A stretch of 64,000 bases of DNA from CAWDMW01 sp963803575 (GTDB lineage Bacteria; Pseudomonadota; Alphaproteobacteria; Rickettsiales; UBA998), in NCBI GenBank assembly GCA_963803575.1, contig CAWDMW010000002.1:1116001-1180000 (forward strand). The letters are read 5' to 3'. Below are positions 34,584-43,317 of the stretch, one piece after another. A program made the position numbers and the translations under genes. Position 1 is the first letter of the stretch. Each line of letters opens with the position of its first letter. The notes beneath the pieces were generated by a model. It had not been told where the DNA came from and did not search any database. It saw nothing but the letters and a program-made list of their open reading frames with translations.

Positions 34584-35138
34584 ATGCGTTATATGTTTAT
34601 GGGTGCTACTATCGTTGCCCTGAGCTTCACTTGTGGTGCGATGGCCAGCTCGGTTGTATTTAATCGGGATGTAGTAAAAATACACTCTCCTGTTTCCATC
34701 CCCATTACGACTGTTGGAGAAGAAACTGACATTGAGACTGCTGAGTCAGAAAACGTGGCTGAGACTATGCGCACGCACCAGTTTTATGTTACAACGCGAA
34801 ATGGTAATGCACGTGATGCAGACTGGATTATTGATAAGACCGACATTCGCCGGGATTTTGGTGTCATGTATCTACTTGACGAACCTGCTGCCGCCAGTAT
34901 TCGACCCTCTGCTGTGGAAGAACGCTATGACATTGTGTTCATTGGAAGCTATGGCACGATCAGAGCAATCGCTGAGGATATTAGTCCATCAGAGTTAGTG
35001 GAGCCGCTCACGATTGATTCACTAGTGAAAGCATTACTATACTTAGATGCAGGCACTACCAGGCGTCAGGGAATCCGTCCATCTGACACGGTAGAGCATA
35101 GTGCTTTCCCGGATAAGCCGCTTGTAACATCAGAGTAG
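34584..35138 (+). CDS. diverged second DUF192-like exported protein
   Basis: This 184-aa protein has a signal peptide ending GAMA and starts on the base after the previous stop. The C-terminal 120 residues follow the DUF192 layout (FGVMYLLDEPAAASI in place of GMLFVYE, IVFIGSYGTIRAIAEDISPSELVEP, LYLDAGTTRRQGIRPSDTV in place of LEMNAGTVKQYGVTIGDSV). The MWMKNT-IPLD core motif is lost. It seems to be a duplicated copy that has taken on a new role or lost the original binding site. A hairpin follows at 35142-35179. Confidence 0.75.
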   Translation: MRYMFMGATIVALSFTCGAMASSVVFNRDVVKIHSPVSIPITTVGEETDIETAESENVAETMRTHQFYVTTRNGNARDADWIIDKTDIRRDFGVMYLLDEPAAASIRPSAVEERYDIVFIGSYGTIRAIAEDISPSELVEPLTIDSLVKALLYLDAGTTRRQGIRPSDTVEHSAFPDKPLVTSE

Positions 35139-35141
35139 AAA

Positions 35142-35179
35142 GCGAGGTTTGCTCTAATAGCGTTTAAAGCAAACCTCGC
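35142..35179. terminator. 12-bp-stem hairpin between convergent genes
   Basis: GCGAGGTTTGCT (35142-35153) pairs perfectly with AGCAAACCTCGC (35168-35179), loop 14 nt. It lies between the ends of the DUF192-like gene and the convergent protease gene. A short T-rich stretch (TTTCTAC) follows on the minus strand only, so it may end protease transcripts and, less well, the plus-strand operon. Confidence 0.65.
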
Positions 35180-35194
35180 AGACAAAATGCAGCT

Positions 35195-36865
35195 TTAAAT
35201 AAAGCCTATATCACTTTCTGCCAGCGTTTGAATCCCCATATCATTGATGGTAATTTCTAATGCGCCGAAGTCTATTAATGCATTCCCATTATCGTAGGTA
35301 GTGCGTGCTAATACGTCGGACGCAGTAGTGATGCCACTACCCAGTAAGTTTACAGCAAACATTAACATGTCGCCCCCGGATGTTCCCGGATTATCAAACT
35401 GTAGAATAACATCTGAACCACTGCTGAACTCATCGAAGAAGTAGAAGTCACCACCGCTGCCGCCATGCATTGTATCATTATCTGCGTGTCCATACATACT
35501 GTCTGATCCACCATTACCATACATCACGTCATTTCCGAAGCCGCCATAGAGCAGATCATTACCGTCACCGGGGTCAACGACTCCACCGCCACCATAAAGT
35601 GTATCGTCGCTACCATTCCCGTAAAGCACATCATTACCATTGCCACCAAAAATTGCATCGGCCTGATCTAGCGGATCAAAACCACTACCGCCACCAAAAA
35701 TTGTGTCATTACCAGCGTTACCGTACAAGCTATCTGCGCCTTTGCCACCAAAGATATTATCTGCACCATCTTCCGGATCAGCAATAGCGCGCCCACCGAA
35801 GATGACATCATTTCCTGCATTGCCATACAAGCTATCATTTCCCAGTCCGCCACTAATGGTATCACCCTGATCCGTAACATCCACCACACCAATACCGCCA
35901 AAGATGGTATCGTTGCCACCATATCCATTCATGACATCAAACCCTGCACGACCAGAGATACTATTTCCAATCTCGTTACCATCAATCACATCGTTTTGGC
36001 TTGAACCCCGCGCATGTTCAATAGTATTGCTCTTATAGATAAATACAGACTCACGCCCAATGATTGTTTCATGGTCTAGCCCAGCTCGCAGGTCAATATC
36101 AGCACTAAATTGCGAAGCCAGAGACTCTGCAGAAATCATGTCTGTTCCGCCTGTATCATATAATGTCCGCTTAATAAGTGACGCTCCATCAAAGCTGTAG
36201 AGGTTGTCACCATTCGCATTTTCCGTATTAGCTGAATACAGGTACTGGATAGCATCAATATCATATGTCATAGGGCTAACCGCTTTCTGGCCACGCGAAC
36301 CGTCAGAGTATGACATAACGGTTGCAGATGTTGTGTTCTCGCTTGTGCTTAAAAAAGGCCCTACATCATTAAGCGAATAAGGAGCCGGATGCTTTAACCC
36401 TAGAGCATGGCCGGTTTCATGTAACAATGTTAGGAAGCCTTCTGAGCCGTATCCAAGCGTACTGAAAGCAGAAGACATTTCAACACGTGCTTCCAAAATG
36501 GTGCTTCCTACAAAGGTGACGCCAGCTTGTCCAAGCAACCCTGGTTCCGTGAATGTAGCACGGCCATAGGTGATGTCTCCATTGAATGGCTGAAAAACAA
36601 ACTTCACATTGGCCACGGATTCCCATGCGCTTAGCACCTCTCGGGTTGCGGTTCTGTCAGCATTACTGTAGTTTCCATCAAAGCTATACGTTACAGTAGC
36701 GCTGGTGCCTGTAGTTCCAGTCCAGCTTAAACCGTCCAATAGTGCGTCTGTAGTATTGTTACCGGTTGCAAAGTTGCGTGTTGTTGTTAGGGGGATGCCA
36801 CTACCAAGTTGTATCCCACCTAGTGAGAATGAATCAACGTCAGTAGAGTGATGCGAGTGTGTCAT
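35195..36865 (-). CDS. serralysin-type M10 metalloprotease with RTX repeats
   Basis: This 556-aa secreted protease has no Sec signal peptide. The catalytic domain has the zinc site LLHETGHALGLKHP (about 146-159) and the Met-turn SYSDG. From about residue 290 there are many RTX nonapeptides of GGNGNDVLYG type that bind Ca2+, and the C terminus (about 480-556) is the hydrophobic-ended type I secretion signal region. Such proteins leave by an ABC-HlyD-TolC system and degrade external protein. The only such transporter in the window is the degenerate pair at 16.1-21.4 kb. Whether it serves this protease is unknown. Confidence 0.93.
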   Translation of the reverse strand: MTHSHHSTDVDSFSLGGIQLGSGIPLTTTRNFATGNNTTDALLDGLSWTGTTGTSATVTYSFDGNYSNADRTATREVLSAWESVANVKFVFQPFNGDITYGRATFTEPGLLGQAGVTFVGSTILEARVEMSSAFSTLGYGSEGFLTLLHETGHALGLKHPAPYSLNDVGPFLSTSENTTSATVMSYSDGSRGQKAVSPMTYDIDAIQYLYSANTENANGDNLYSFDGASLIKRTLYDTGGTDMISAESLASQFSADIDLRAGLDHETIIGRESVFIYKSNTIEHARGSSQNDVIDGNEIGNSISGRAGFDVMNGYGGNDTIFGGIGVVDVTDQGDTISGGLGNDSLYGNAGNDVIFGGRAIADPEDGADNIFGGKGADSLYGNAGNDTIFGGGSGFDPLDQADAIFGGNGNDVLYGNGSDDTLYGGGGVVDPGDGNDLLYGGFGNDVMYGNGGSDSMYGHADNDTMHGGSGGDFYFFDEFSSGSDVILQFDNPGTSGGDMLMFAVNLLGSGITTASDVLARTTYDNGNALIDFGALEITINDMGIQTLAESDIGFI

Positions 36866-36976
36866 AATAAAGTATACCTTCCGTTATGCTAGAGTCTTAG
36901 ATGCGGTAGTTAAGTAGCATAGGTAGTATCAATAACACAACCCGACAATAAATATTTTTTACTCTTATGGCTCTTG

Positions 36977-37037
36977 TATAGCATTTTCATTTTTCATAGA
37001 TCAGCGTTGCTGATCTATGAAAAATGAAAATGCTATA
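36977..37037. repeat. perfect 29-bp inverted repeat with 3-nt loop
   Basis: Arms 36977-37005 and 37009-37037 are perfectly complementary, separated only by GTT. The arm contains CATTTTCATTTTTCAT. It lies in the 349-bp gap between the protease start and the PRC-barrel gene's terminator. No T-run follows on either strand beyond the arm, so a normal terminator is unlikely. A related imperfect palindrome is 11 bp away. Confidence 0.9.
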
Positions 37038-37048
37038 TGTTAAAAGAT

Positions 37049-37112
37049 TATAGTGCTTATTTTCATTTTCAAAAACGCATAAAATGCGTAAATGAAAATA
37101 AAAAGCACTATA
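37049..37112. repeat. second, related imperfect inverted repeat
   Basis: The arms TATAGTGCTT (37049-37058) and AAGCACTATA (37103-37112) continue inward with ATTTTCATTT/AAATGAAAAT. After an unequal internal bulge the tip is ACGCAT/ATGCGT (37075-37080 with 37084-37089). It shares ATTTTCATTTT with the palindrome just before it. The two may be copies of a small palindromic element. Confidence 0.8.
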
Positions 37113-37152
37113 AAGCACTCGTCAGGTCTTAAGCAAATACGCTCTAACACAT

Positions 37153-37190
37153 AAAAAAAGCGGAGTCTCCATTTCTGAAGACCCCGCTTA
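37153..37190 (-). terminator. rho-independent terminator of the PRC-barrel gene
   Basis: On the minus strand a GC-rich stem AAGCGGGGTCT/AGACTCCGCTT (with one mismatch) is followed directly by a run of seven T. It lies 25 bp after the stop of the PRC-barrel gene. Confidence 0.88.
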
Positions 37191-37214
37191 AGCAATATAT
37201 ATTACTGTATATAA

Positions 37215-37589
37215 TTACGCTGCATTGACGCGTTGATTTAATCCATAATGATTATAGATAGAATCACGGAATGCGCGATCAGCCATGTTAGGCCAGTTAT
37301 CTTTATCAAAACCTTCTGCTTTCTCTAGTACATCTTTGCTGATATTAAGGCGGAAGCACTTTTCTGCTGTATCAATAGCGATGGCTTCTGGTGGAATGGC
37401 GAATAACTTGTCACCCATGCCTAATATACCACCGAATGATAATACATAATATTCAATCTGGTTGGTAGAAGTGTTGACCATAACGTCTTTAATATTACCA
37501 AGGTTTTCACCTTCAGCGTTACGCACATCGTCACCTTCCAGTGATGAAGCGGATAAAATAGCGGTTTGGTTTAATGATGTAGTACTCAT
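37215..37589 (-). CDS. PRC-barrel domain protein
   Basis: This 124-aa soluble protein has a PRC-barrel fold at about 14-85: ASSLEGDDVRNAEGENLGNIKDVMVN, YVLSFGGILGMGDKLFAIPPEAI, RLNISKDVLEKAEGF. Stand-alone PRC-barrel proteins of this length are common in alphaproteobacteria and are often stress-induced, but their binding partner is unknown. A C-terminal tail of about 25 residues extends past the barrel. The gene has its own terminator (37153-37190), so it is a single-gene unit. Confidence 0.88.
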   Translation of the reverse strand: MSTTSLNQTAILSASSLEGDDVRNAEGENLGNIKDVMVNTSTNQIEYYVLSFGGILGMGDKLFAIPPEAIAIDTAEKCFRLNISKDVLEKAEGFDKDNWPNMADRAFRDSIYNHYGLNQRVNAA

Positions 37590-37710
37590 AAAATATATAA
37601 CTCCTGTATGTTGTTAACGTGGATTGTTGCAATCCGTGTTGTCTTAAGCGACTAAAAAGATGATGCCATACCACACATAAAATGGATGCAGGGCAAGTTG
37701 ACTCTATGTA

Positions 37711-38754
37711 TTATTTTTGTATCAATGGCCAGCGCGCACGCGGTTCTGTGGTCAGTGGATTGTCTGGCTTCCCTGCAAGCATTCGCTCGGCAGCTGCCCA
37801 TGCAATCATTGCAGCATTATCCGTACATAAAGCAAGCGGGGGGGCAACGAATGGCAGCTTATAGTTGTCACATACGTGTTGAATATATTGACGAATCGTC
37901 TGATTTGCGGCAACTCCTCCAGCCACCACCACAGCGCAAGGAGCAATATTGCGATGATTGCACTCTTTCAATGCGCGCGTTAATTTGTCTGTTACAATCT
38001 GTGCGATAGTGTGTTGCAGGCTGGCAGCTACGTCAGCTTTATGCATGTCGTTCACCTGTCCATGTGTTTCCTGCAATTCCAGCAAGCATGTTCGCACCGC
38101 TGTTTTAAGACCTGAAAAGGACATATCACAACTGGCACGACGTGCTAAAGGTTGCGGGAAGGGGTAGCGATGTGGATTTCCGCGTTTGGCAATCGTTTCA
38201 ATGGCGACGCCTCCCGGGTATCCCAACCCCATCATTTTCGCGCTTTTGTCAAATGCTTCACCAATCGCATCGTCGATTGTCTCGCCAAGTAATGTGTATT
38301 CGCCAACACCATGGACAATCAAAATCTGGCAATGGCCACCAGACATGAGAAAGAGCAGATAAGGAAACTCCACAGGTTCCACCAGCCGGACGCTTAGCGC
38401 ATGACCTTCCAGATGATTAATCGCATAAAAGGGGAGGCGCAATATCACCGCCAATGCTTTGGCTGTCATCACTCCAACAATCACGCCGCCTATCAAGCCT
38501 GGCCCTGTGGTGACGGCAATAGCATCAACGTCTGTTAACGTCATATCCGCCTGATCCAGTGCTTGCCTTAACAGCGGTTCCATATGCAGGCTATGTTGAC
38601 GGGCAGCAATTTCCGGCACAACGCCACCATATGGCACATGATCTTCTTGCGACACCAGCGCCTGAGCATGAATATGGCCATCTGTGCCCACCAGCGCGAT
38701 AGCGGTTTCATCACAGCTGCTTTCAATACCAAGAATGATGCGAGGATTCGTCAT
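37711..38754 (-). CDS. tsaD: tRNA N6-adenosine threonylcarbamoyltransferase TsaD
   Basis: This 347-aa protein is the catalytic ASKHA-fold subunit of the t6A37 tRNA modification complex (with TsaB, TsaE and, for the precursor, TsaC). It shows the N-terminal ILGIESSCDETAIALV, the metal-binding HLEGH (about 128-132), LLFLMSGGHCQI and VAGGVAANQTIR (about 290). Length and order are normal. It is divergent from hemC, with about 70 bp between, a common alphaproteobacterial pairing. Confidence 0.97.
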   Translation of the reverse strand: MTNPRIILGIESSCDETAIALVGTDGHIHAQALVSQEDHVPYGGVVPEIAARQHSLHMEPLLRQALDQADMTLTDVDAIAVTTGPGLIGGVIVGVMTAKALAVILRLPFYAINHLEGHALSVRLVEPVEFPYLLFLMSGGHCQILIVHGVGEYTLLGETIDDAIGEAFDKSAKMMGLGYPGGVAIETIAKRGNPHRYPFPQPLARRASCDMSFSGLKTAVRTCLLELQETHGQVNDMHKADVAASLQHTIAQIVTDKLTRALKECNHRNIAPCAVVVAGGVAANQTIRQYIQHVCDNYKLPFVAPPLALCTDNAAMIAWAAAERMLAGKPDNPLTTEPRARWPLIQK

Positions 38755-38822
38755 AGGGCATAACTCTAGCCTATGCAGCCTGACTGTGCAATTAAAGCCT
38801 TGCCTTTGTCTGTGGAATATTC

Positions 38823-39728
38823 ATGATATACGGCATGAAACCATTACGCCTTGGATCCCGCCGTAGCCTGCTTGCCCAGCGTCAGACGCAGTTATGTGCA
38901 GAGGCATTGCACGCAGCTCATGGCGAGATCTTTACCGAGATACTGACATTTCAAACGAGTGGTGATGCGTATCTGGCAGGTAATCTGGCAGATATTGGTA
39001 ATAAAGGGCTGTTTACAAAAGAAATTGAACAGGCACTTTATGATAACGTCATTGATGTGGCCGTACATTCAATGAAAGATATGGCCACCACTTTGCCTGA
39101 TGGGTTGGTTGTTGCAGCTATGTTGCCACGCGATGATATACGGGATGTGTTGTTATGCAGCCATGCAGATTCTATCACTGCCCTGCCTAAAGGTGCCGTG
39201 TTTGGCACATCTTCCCTGCGCCGCGCGGTACAAATTCAATATCAGCGCCCGGACATTCAAGTGGTCAATTTTCGCGGCAATATTCAACGTCGTATGGAAA
39301 AGCTGGAAGCAGGAGAGGTGGATGCAACAATGCTGGCCTATGCTGGACTGGAGCGCATGGGTGTGCAACCGGATTATGTGACATTGCTACCTGTTAAAGA
39401 TATGGTGCCAGCCGTGGCGCAAGGTGCCATCGGGTTGCAATGCCGCGCTGATGATGTTGAAACGCTTTCATATGTGCAGCGTCTTAATCATGAGCCAACA
39501 ATGCAGACAGTGAGTGCGGAGCGTTGCTTCTTAAAAGCACTTGATGGGAGTTGTCGTACCCCCATAGCTGGATATGCTGAAATTCAGGGTGATATTATAA
39601 CGTTGCATGGTTTGCTTGCGTCAACCGATGCAACGTCTCTTACACAACAAACAATAACCGGCCAGGTGGATGAGGCGCCTAAGCTTGCATTAACGCTGGC
39701 AGAGATGCTTCGGAAAACATTTCGGTAA
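38823..39728 (+). CDS. hemC: porphobilinogen deaminase (hydroxymethylbilane synthase)
   Basis: This 301-aa heme-pathway enzyme polymerises four porphobilinogen units. Motifs are LRLGSRRSLLAQRQT, NKGLFTKEIE, DVAVHSMKDM, GTSSLRRAVQI, NFRGNIQRRMEKL and the dipyrromethane-cofactor cysteine in DGSCRTPIAG (about 239). The ATG at 38835 (MKPLRLGSR) is also possible and fits family starts slightly better than 38823. It is followed 4 bp later by hemD and then by the mitofilin-like and hemY-like genes, an order that marks alphaproteobacteria. Confidence 0.96.
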   Translation: MIYGMKPLRLGSRRSLLAQRQTQLCAEALHAAHGEIFTEILTFQTSGDAYLAGNLADIGNKGLFTKEIEQALYDNVIDVAVHSMKDMATTLPDGLVVAAMLPRDDIRDVLLCSHADSITALPKGAVFGTSSLRRAVQIQYQRPDIQVVNFRGNIQRRMEKLEAGEVDATMLAYAGLERMGVQPDYVTLLPVKDMVPAVAQGAIGLQCRADDVETLSYVQRLNHEPTMQTVSAERCFLKALDGSCRTPIAGYAEIQGDIITLHGLLASTDATSLTQQTITGQVDEAPKLALTLAEMLRKTFR

Positions 39729-39732
39729 AGTA

Positions 39733-40452
39733 ATGAAGTCTATCATCATCACACGTCCTGAACCTCAGGCATCGGATACTGAAAGATGGCTTAAAACACA
39801 AGGCTATCGCGCAACGAAACTTCCAATGACGATCATGCATGAGGCATCTGGTTGTAAGTATAATCTCTCCAGCATTCCCATCCATTATGCAGGGATTATT
39901 CTAACAAGTCAGACTGCGTTACGACTCATAACTCGCTATGCTAATACGCGCATTTATACGTTGCCTTTTTACGTCACAGGTAGTCAGCTAGCTCAGAAAG
40001 CCAGAATAGCTGGTTTTAACAGCGTGATTGAAGCTGGTGGCAATGCGCATAGCTTGATTGAGTTGTTGCTACAAGCATCACATTTGCCGCAGCCGCTTCT
40101 ATATATATACGGTACGCCCTGTACCATAGATATGGTTAAAATATTGCGTAGTCATAATAAGCATGTTGATGGGTTACTATGCTATCAGATGAAGCCTGTA
40201 GAACATACGGAATTCTCATGTAATGAAGCATTACACAATAATGATATGGTCATGTTTTATTCTTCTTATGCGGCTAAACTCTTTGTGCAAATGGGTGTGA
40301 GTACGGGATACACTAAACGCATATCTCAGTTAGACGCGCTGTGTATTAGTTCAGCAATTCAAAAAATAGTGCAGGAAGTAGCATGGAAGCATATTGTTGT
40401 TTCCAACTCGCCAAAGTCAGAAGATATTCTTGCTACACTCCAAAAACAATAA
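39733..40452 (+). CDS. hemD: uroporphyrinogen-III synthase (diverged HemD)
   Basis: This 239-aa protein has the two-lobed HemD pattern: IIITRPEPQASDTERWL at the start, GIILTSQTALRLI, YVTGSQLAQKARIAGF (about 78-93), LLYIYG, VMFYSSYAAKLFVQMG and LCISSAIQKI near the end. Sequence conservation in this family is low. The call rests on this pattern and on the position 4 bp after hemC. It cyclises hydroxymethylbilane with ring D inversion. The protein is intact and of normal length. Confidence 0.9.
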   Translation: MKSIIITRPEPQASDTERWLKTQGYRATKLPMTIMHEASGCKYNLSSIPIHYAGIILTSQTALRLITRYANTRIYTLPFYVTGSQLAQKARIAGFNSVIEAGGNAHSLIELLLQASHLPQPLLYIYGTPCTIDMVKILRSHNKHVDGLLCYQMKPVEHTEFSCNEALHNNDMVMFYSSYAAKLFVQMGVSTGYTKRISQLDALCISSAIQKIVQEVAWKHIVVSNSPKSEDILATLQKQ

Positions 40453-40499
40453 ATAATGATTGACACCTTACCTGATATAACTTCTATAATCCTATTGCT

Positions 40500-41660
40500 A
40501 TGACCTCTACTAATGACACGCCACTATCGCCTGATGCTAAGCAACAGAGTAAACAAACTTCGTCATCTGTGGTGACAAAGGATGTTAGTGAGGCGGATAG
40601 CTCTTCAGACCCTAAAGATCAGGATACTGGTGAACAGCCAGAGAAATCGACAGGTAAGAGTAAATTGCCTGCATTAGTGCGAGCATTGATTTTCATTGTT
40701 ATTGTTATTACGGCATGTGTATTTATTTACAAGGCAATCTTAAATCATAATGCAGATCAGGAAGATGTTTTTTCCGATTTTTCGCAAGACACGGTTATTA
40801 CGCCCAAAGTGCCGCGAGCATCTGTTGTTGCACCTGATAAGCAGGAAGGGAAGAGTGATAGCACGTTCGATGAGACAGTACCCGTTGAACCAGATGCATT
40901 AGATGATACATCACCACAAGATAATAGCGATTTTGCACCAGATATAGTTGAGCCAATGGAAGGAATATCCGCAGGTATTGTGCAACATGAGGAAAGCTCC
41001 ACTGCCTCAAAAAGTTATGACACGCTGGATCAAATTCTTGCTCTTGAGCAAATAGTACAAAACCAACGATCAGAGCTTGCTTCAATGAAGCAGTCTCTTG
41101 ATACGCTAAATGACACTGTTGAGACATATGAAGAACAGACGTTAAAGCGTCGTGCAATCATGCAGCATTTTGCAACCTTTCGGCGTGCGGTGTTGGGGGG
41201 AGAATCCTACGCTACCTCACTCGATGCGTTGCTGGCATCTGAATTGGTAAAGCCAGAGATTAAAGAGCAGTTAGCATATTTTTCAAGCCATCAATCTGAT
41301 GGAATATCTTCTATGGGTGATATTCGTGCCAATTTTAATGTAGCAATCACGGGTTATTACCATCAAGGTGAGTCACTCCCGGAAGATGCCAGATGGTGGG
41401 AAAAAGTGACACATTGGTTTAAGTCACTTATCGTTATTCGTAAAACAGGTGCTGAGCATAACGGGCAGGATGACGAATCTATTTTGGCACGTACAGAGGC
41501 GTTGGTGCTTAGTGGCGAAATAGACGAAGCGTTAGACGAACTTCGGAAGCTTAGTGTACGTACATCCCCACATTTTCACACATGGCAGCGTCAGGCTTCA
41601 CGCAATTTGGAATCCCGCAAATTATTGCGTTCACTTGAGCCTAAGCTATCTGGCTTGTGA
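40500..41660 (+). CDS. mitofilin/Mic60-like inner-membrane protein (COG4223)
   Basis: This 386-aa protein has an N-terminal disordered acidic Ser/Thr/Lys tract (1-58), one membrane helix (about 62-82) and a long acidic linker. A coiled coil (about 180-225, LALEQIVQNQRSELASMKQSL) and a helical C-terminal mitofilin domain (about 230-386) follow. In alphaproteobacteria this protein stands in the hemC-hemD-hemY cluster, shapes intracytoplasmic membranes, and is the ancestor-type of mitochondrial Mic60. The layout here matches exactly. Identity is carried by architecture and gene order rather than by strong motifs. Confidence 0.85.
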   Translation: MTSTNDTPLSPDAKQQSKQTSSSVVTKDVSEADSSSDPKDQDTGEQPEKSTGKSKLPALVRALIFIVIVITACVFIYKAILNHNADQEDVFSDFSQDTVITPKVPRASVVAPDKQEGKSDSTFDETVPVEPDALDDTSPQDNSDFAPDIVEPMEGISAGIVQHEESSTASKSYDTLDQILALEQIVQNQRSELASMKQSLDTLNDTVETYEEQTLKRRAIMQHFATFRRAVLGGESYATSLDALLASELVKPEIKEQLAYFSSHQSDGISSMGDIRANFNVAITGYYHQGESLPEDARWWEKVTHWFKSLIVIRKTGAEHNGQDDESILARTEALVLSGEIDEALDELRKLSVRTSPHFHTWQRQASRNLESRKLLRSLEPKLSGL

Positions 41661-41683
41661 TGATTTAAATAATAGAGAATAAT

Positions 41684-43042
41684 ATGATTACACTGTTACT
41701 ACGCTGGTTCATTGCACTGGGCATCATTGTTGCACTATGTGCTGCAGGCATCTGGTTTGCAAATAACCCCGGAATAGTGCAACTTGAATGGATGGGATAC
41801 CTGATTGAGGCTCCATTATGGGTGGCTGTCAGCGTGGTGTCTCTGAGTATTTTGGTAACGGTACTAACGATTGGCCTGTGCTTAAAGATGTTTTACAACA
41901 TTTCGCTATTTGGCACACGCCGCAAACTAAAACGCCAACATAAGGGTATGCAATCTGTCACCCGTACCCTTGCGGCTATTGCAACTCGTGACTATGATGC
42001 AGCGCGATCCCATATTCAAAGTAGTCAGCATTTGCTTGGCGATGATTTGCCTATTAACCAGCTGCTGCACGCGCATATTGCCTCTAAAACTGACCAGAAG
42101 GGCGAGTTAATGCATACGCTACATGCGATGAAATCCCATGGTGACACCCGATTGCTGGCGTGTTCTTCGCTAAGTCTGATTGCGAAACGCGAAGACGATC
42201 TGGAGACAGCATTAGATTATGCGCGTCAGGCTTATGACATACGCCCGGATATGTTAGATACCATGCTGCGCTATTTTGGATTACTCATCAAAACCAACCG
42301 TTTTGATGATGCACGCCATTTAGTGGTGAAAGCCCGCACGATACGCACGCTGGCCAAACCGGCTTACAAGCACTATCTCGCACTGGTGTATCAGGCTGAA
42401 TATGCCCAGTCAGATGAGCATGACAACGCTTTGAAAAACCAGCTGCCGGAAAAAGTATTTAAACTGGATCCATCTTTGCCATTGGCACACGAGCATATTA
42501 GCCAGTTATTTGAACAGGACAAAAAACGCGCCGCACTCAAAGCTCTTTATGCAGCGTGGAGTGCTGCTCCTCATGCAAAACTGACCAGTCTGTTATTGGC
42601 TCATGATGCTCAGGCGCAACCAGATAAAATCATGGCGCGAGTCAAGAAACTGGTTGATTTGCATCCCGATCACGCGGAGAGTCATCTGGCGATGGCTCGG
42701 GCGTCTATCAAGCTTAAGCAATGGGATATTGCGCGTAACCACTTAAAGGTAGCCCTGTCAATTGCTCCGCAAATGCGTGTATTTCGTTTGCTTGCAACAT
42801 TGGAAGAACGAGGTTTTGATGATAGTAGCGCAGCTGCTGCATGGTTAAAGCGTATGCAAACGGCGATTCCCGATCCTGCGTGGCATTGCCAGTCATGTGG
42901 ACATCGTCATGAAAGCTGGCAATCACATTGTGTCATGTGTGATGCGTTTGATAGTTATCTGTGGGAAGCAAAAGACTATATCCCCGCCGATCATATTGCG
43001 CAGTCGGGTGATGTGTTGAGTATTGAGACACACGCTTTGTAA
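41684..43042 (+). CDS. HemY-like TPR inner-membrane protein
   Basis: This 452-aa protein has two N-terminal membrane helices (about 8-28 and 42-64), then TPR-type helical repeats (about 90-390). The C terminus carries a small zinc-ribbon-like sequence, WHCQSCGHRHESWQSHCVMCDAF (about 400-422, four Cys). This is the alphaproteobacterial HemY of the hem cluster, not the protoporphyrinogen oxidase that shares the name. Its role is not settled: assembly or membrane organisation next to heme synthesis has been suggested. It begins 23 bp after the mitofilin-like gene. Confidence 0.88.
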   Translation: MITLLLRWFIALGIIVALCAAGIWFANNPGIVQLEWMGYLIEAPLWVAVSVVSLSILVTVLTIGLCLKMFYNISLFGTRRKLKRQHKGMQSVTRTLAAIATRDYDAARSHIQSSQHLLGDDLPINQLLHAHIASKTDQKGELMHTLHAMKSHGDTRLLACSSLSLIAKREDDLETALDYARQAYDIRPDMLDTMLRYFGLLIKTNRFDDARHLVVKARTIRTLAKPAYKHYLALVYQAEYAQSDEHDNALKNQLPEKVFKLDPSLPLAHEHISQLFEQDKKRAALKALYAAWSAAPHAKLTSLLLAHDAQAQPDKIMARVKKLVDLHPDHAESHLAMARASIKLKQWDIARNHLKVALSIAPQMRVFRLLATLEERGFDDSSAAAAWLKRMQTAIPDPAWHCQSCGHRHESWQSHCVMCDAFDSYLWEAKDYIPADHIAQSGDVLSIETHAL

Positions 43043-43143
43043 GGGGTACATATTCGTTCTTAAGCCAAAAATGTGCCTGTGGCATAACCATTTGAACGAT
43101 ATATCACTTGTATTTAACGCCCATTAATTCTATCGTAGAACAT

Positions 43144-43317
43144 ATGATTTACTCTTTACTACGTGGCTTCTTCTCGGGCATCAGTGCAACATTTAGTTTC
43201 CCTGTAGCCCCCCTCTATCGCTACCCGTATTATTTCCCACATGAAGGTTTGCGCGGCGATTGGCTTAAATTGGGTAAAGACGTTGATTCTACCTTGTATC
43301 AGGGAGACGATGCATGA
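43144..43317 (+). CDS. small hypothetical protein before DUF2335 gene
   Basis: This protein of about 57 aa starts at the ATG at 43144. It has a weakly hydrophobic N terminus (SLLRGFFSGISATFSFPVAPLYRYPYYFPHEG) and a charged C terminus. It ends in a 4-bp ATGA overlap with the DUF2335 gene, so the two are likely translated together. The Tyr/Pro/Phe-rich centre recalls small alphaproteobacterial proteins found near DUF2335 genes. I do not recognise a named family, and its reality rests mainly on this coupling. Confidence 0.5.
   Translation: MIYSLLRGFFSGISATFSFPVAPLYRYPYYFPHEGLRGDWLKLGKDVDSTLYQGDDA

Noticed and set aside
35470..35787. Antisense open frame rich in His/Tyr/Arg in the protease gene
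   Set aside because: It is the complement of the RTX repeat coding sequence and has no start signal of its own.
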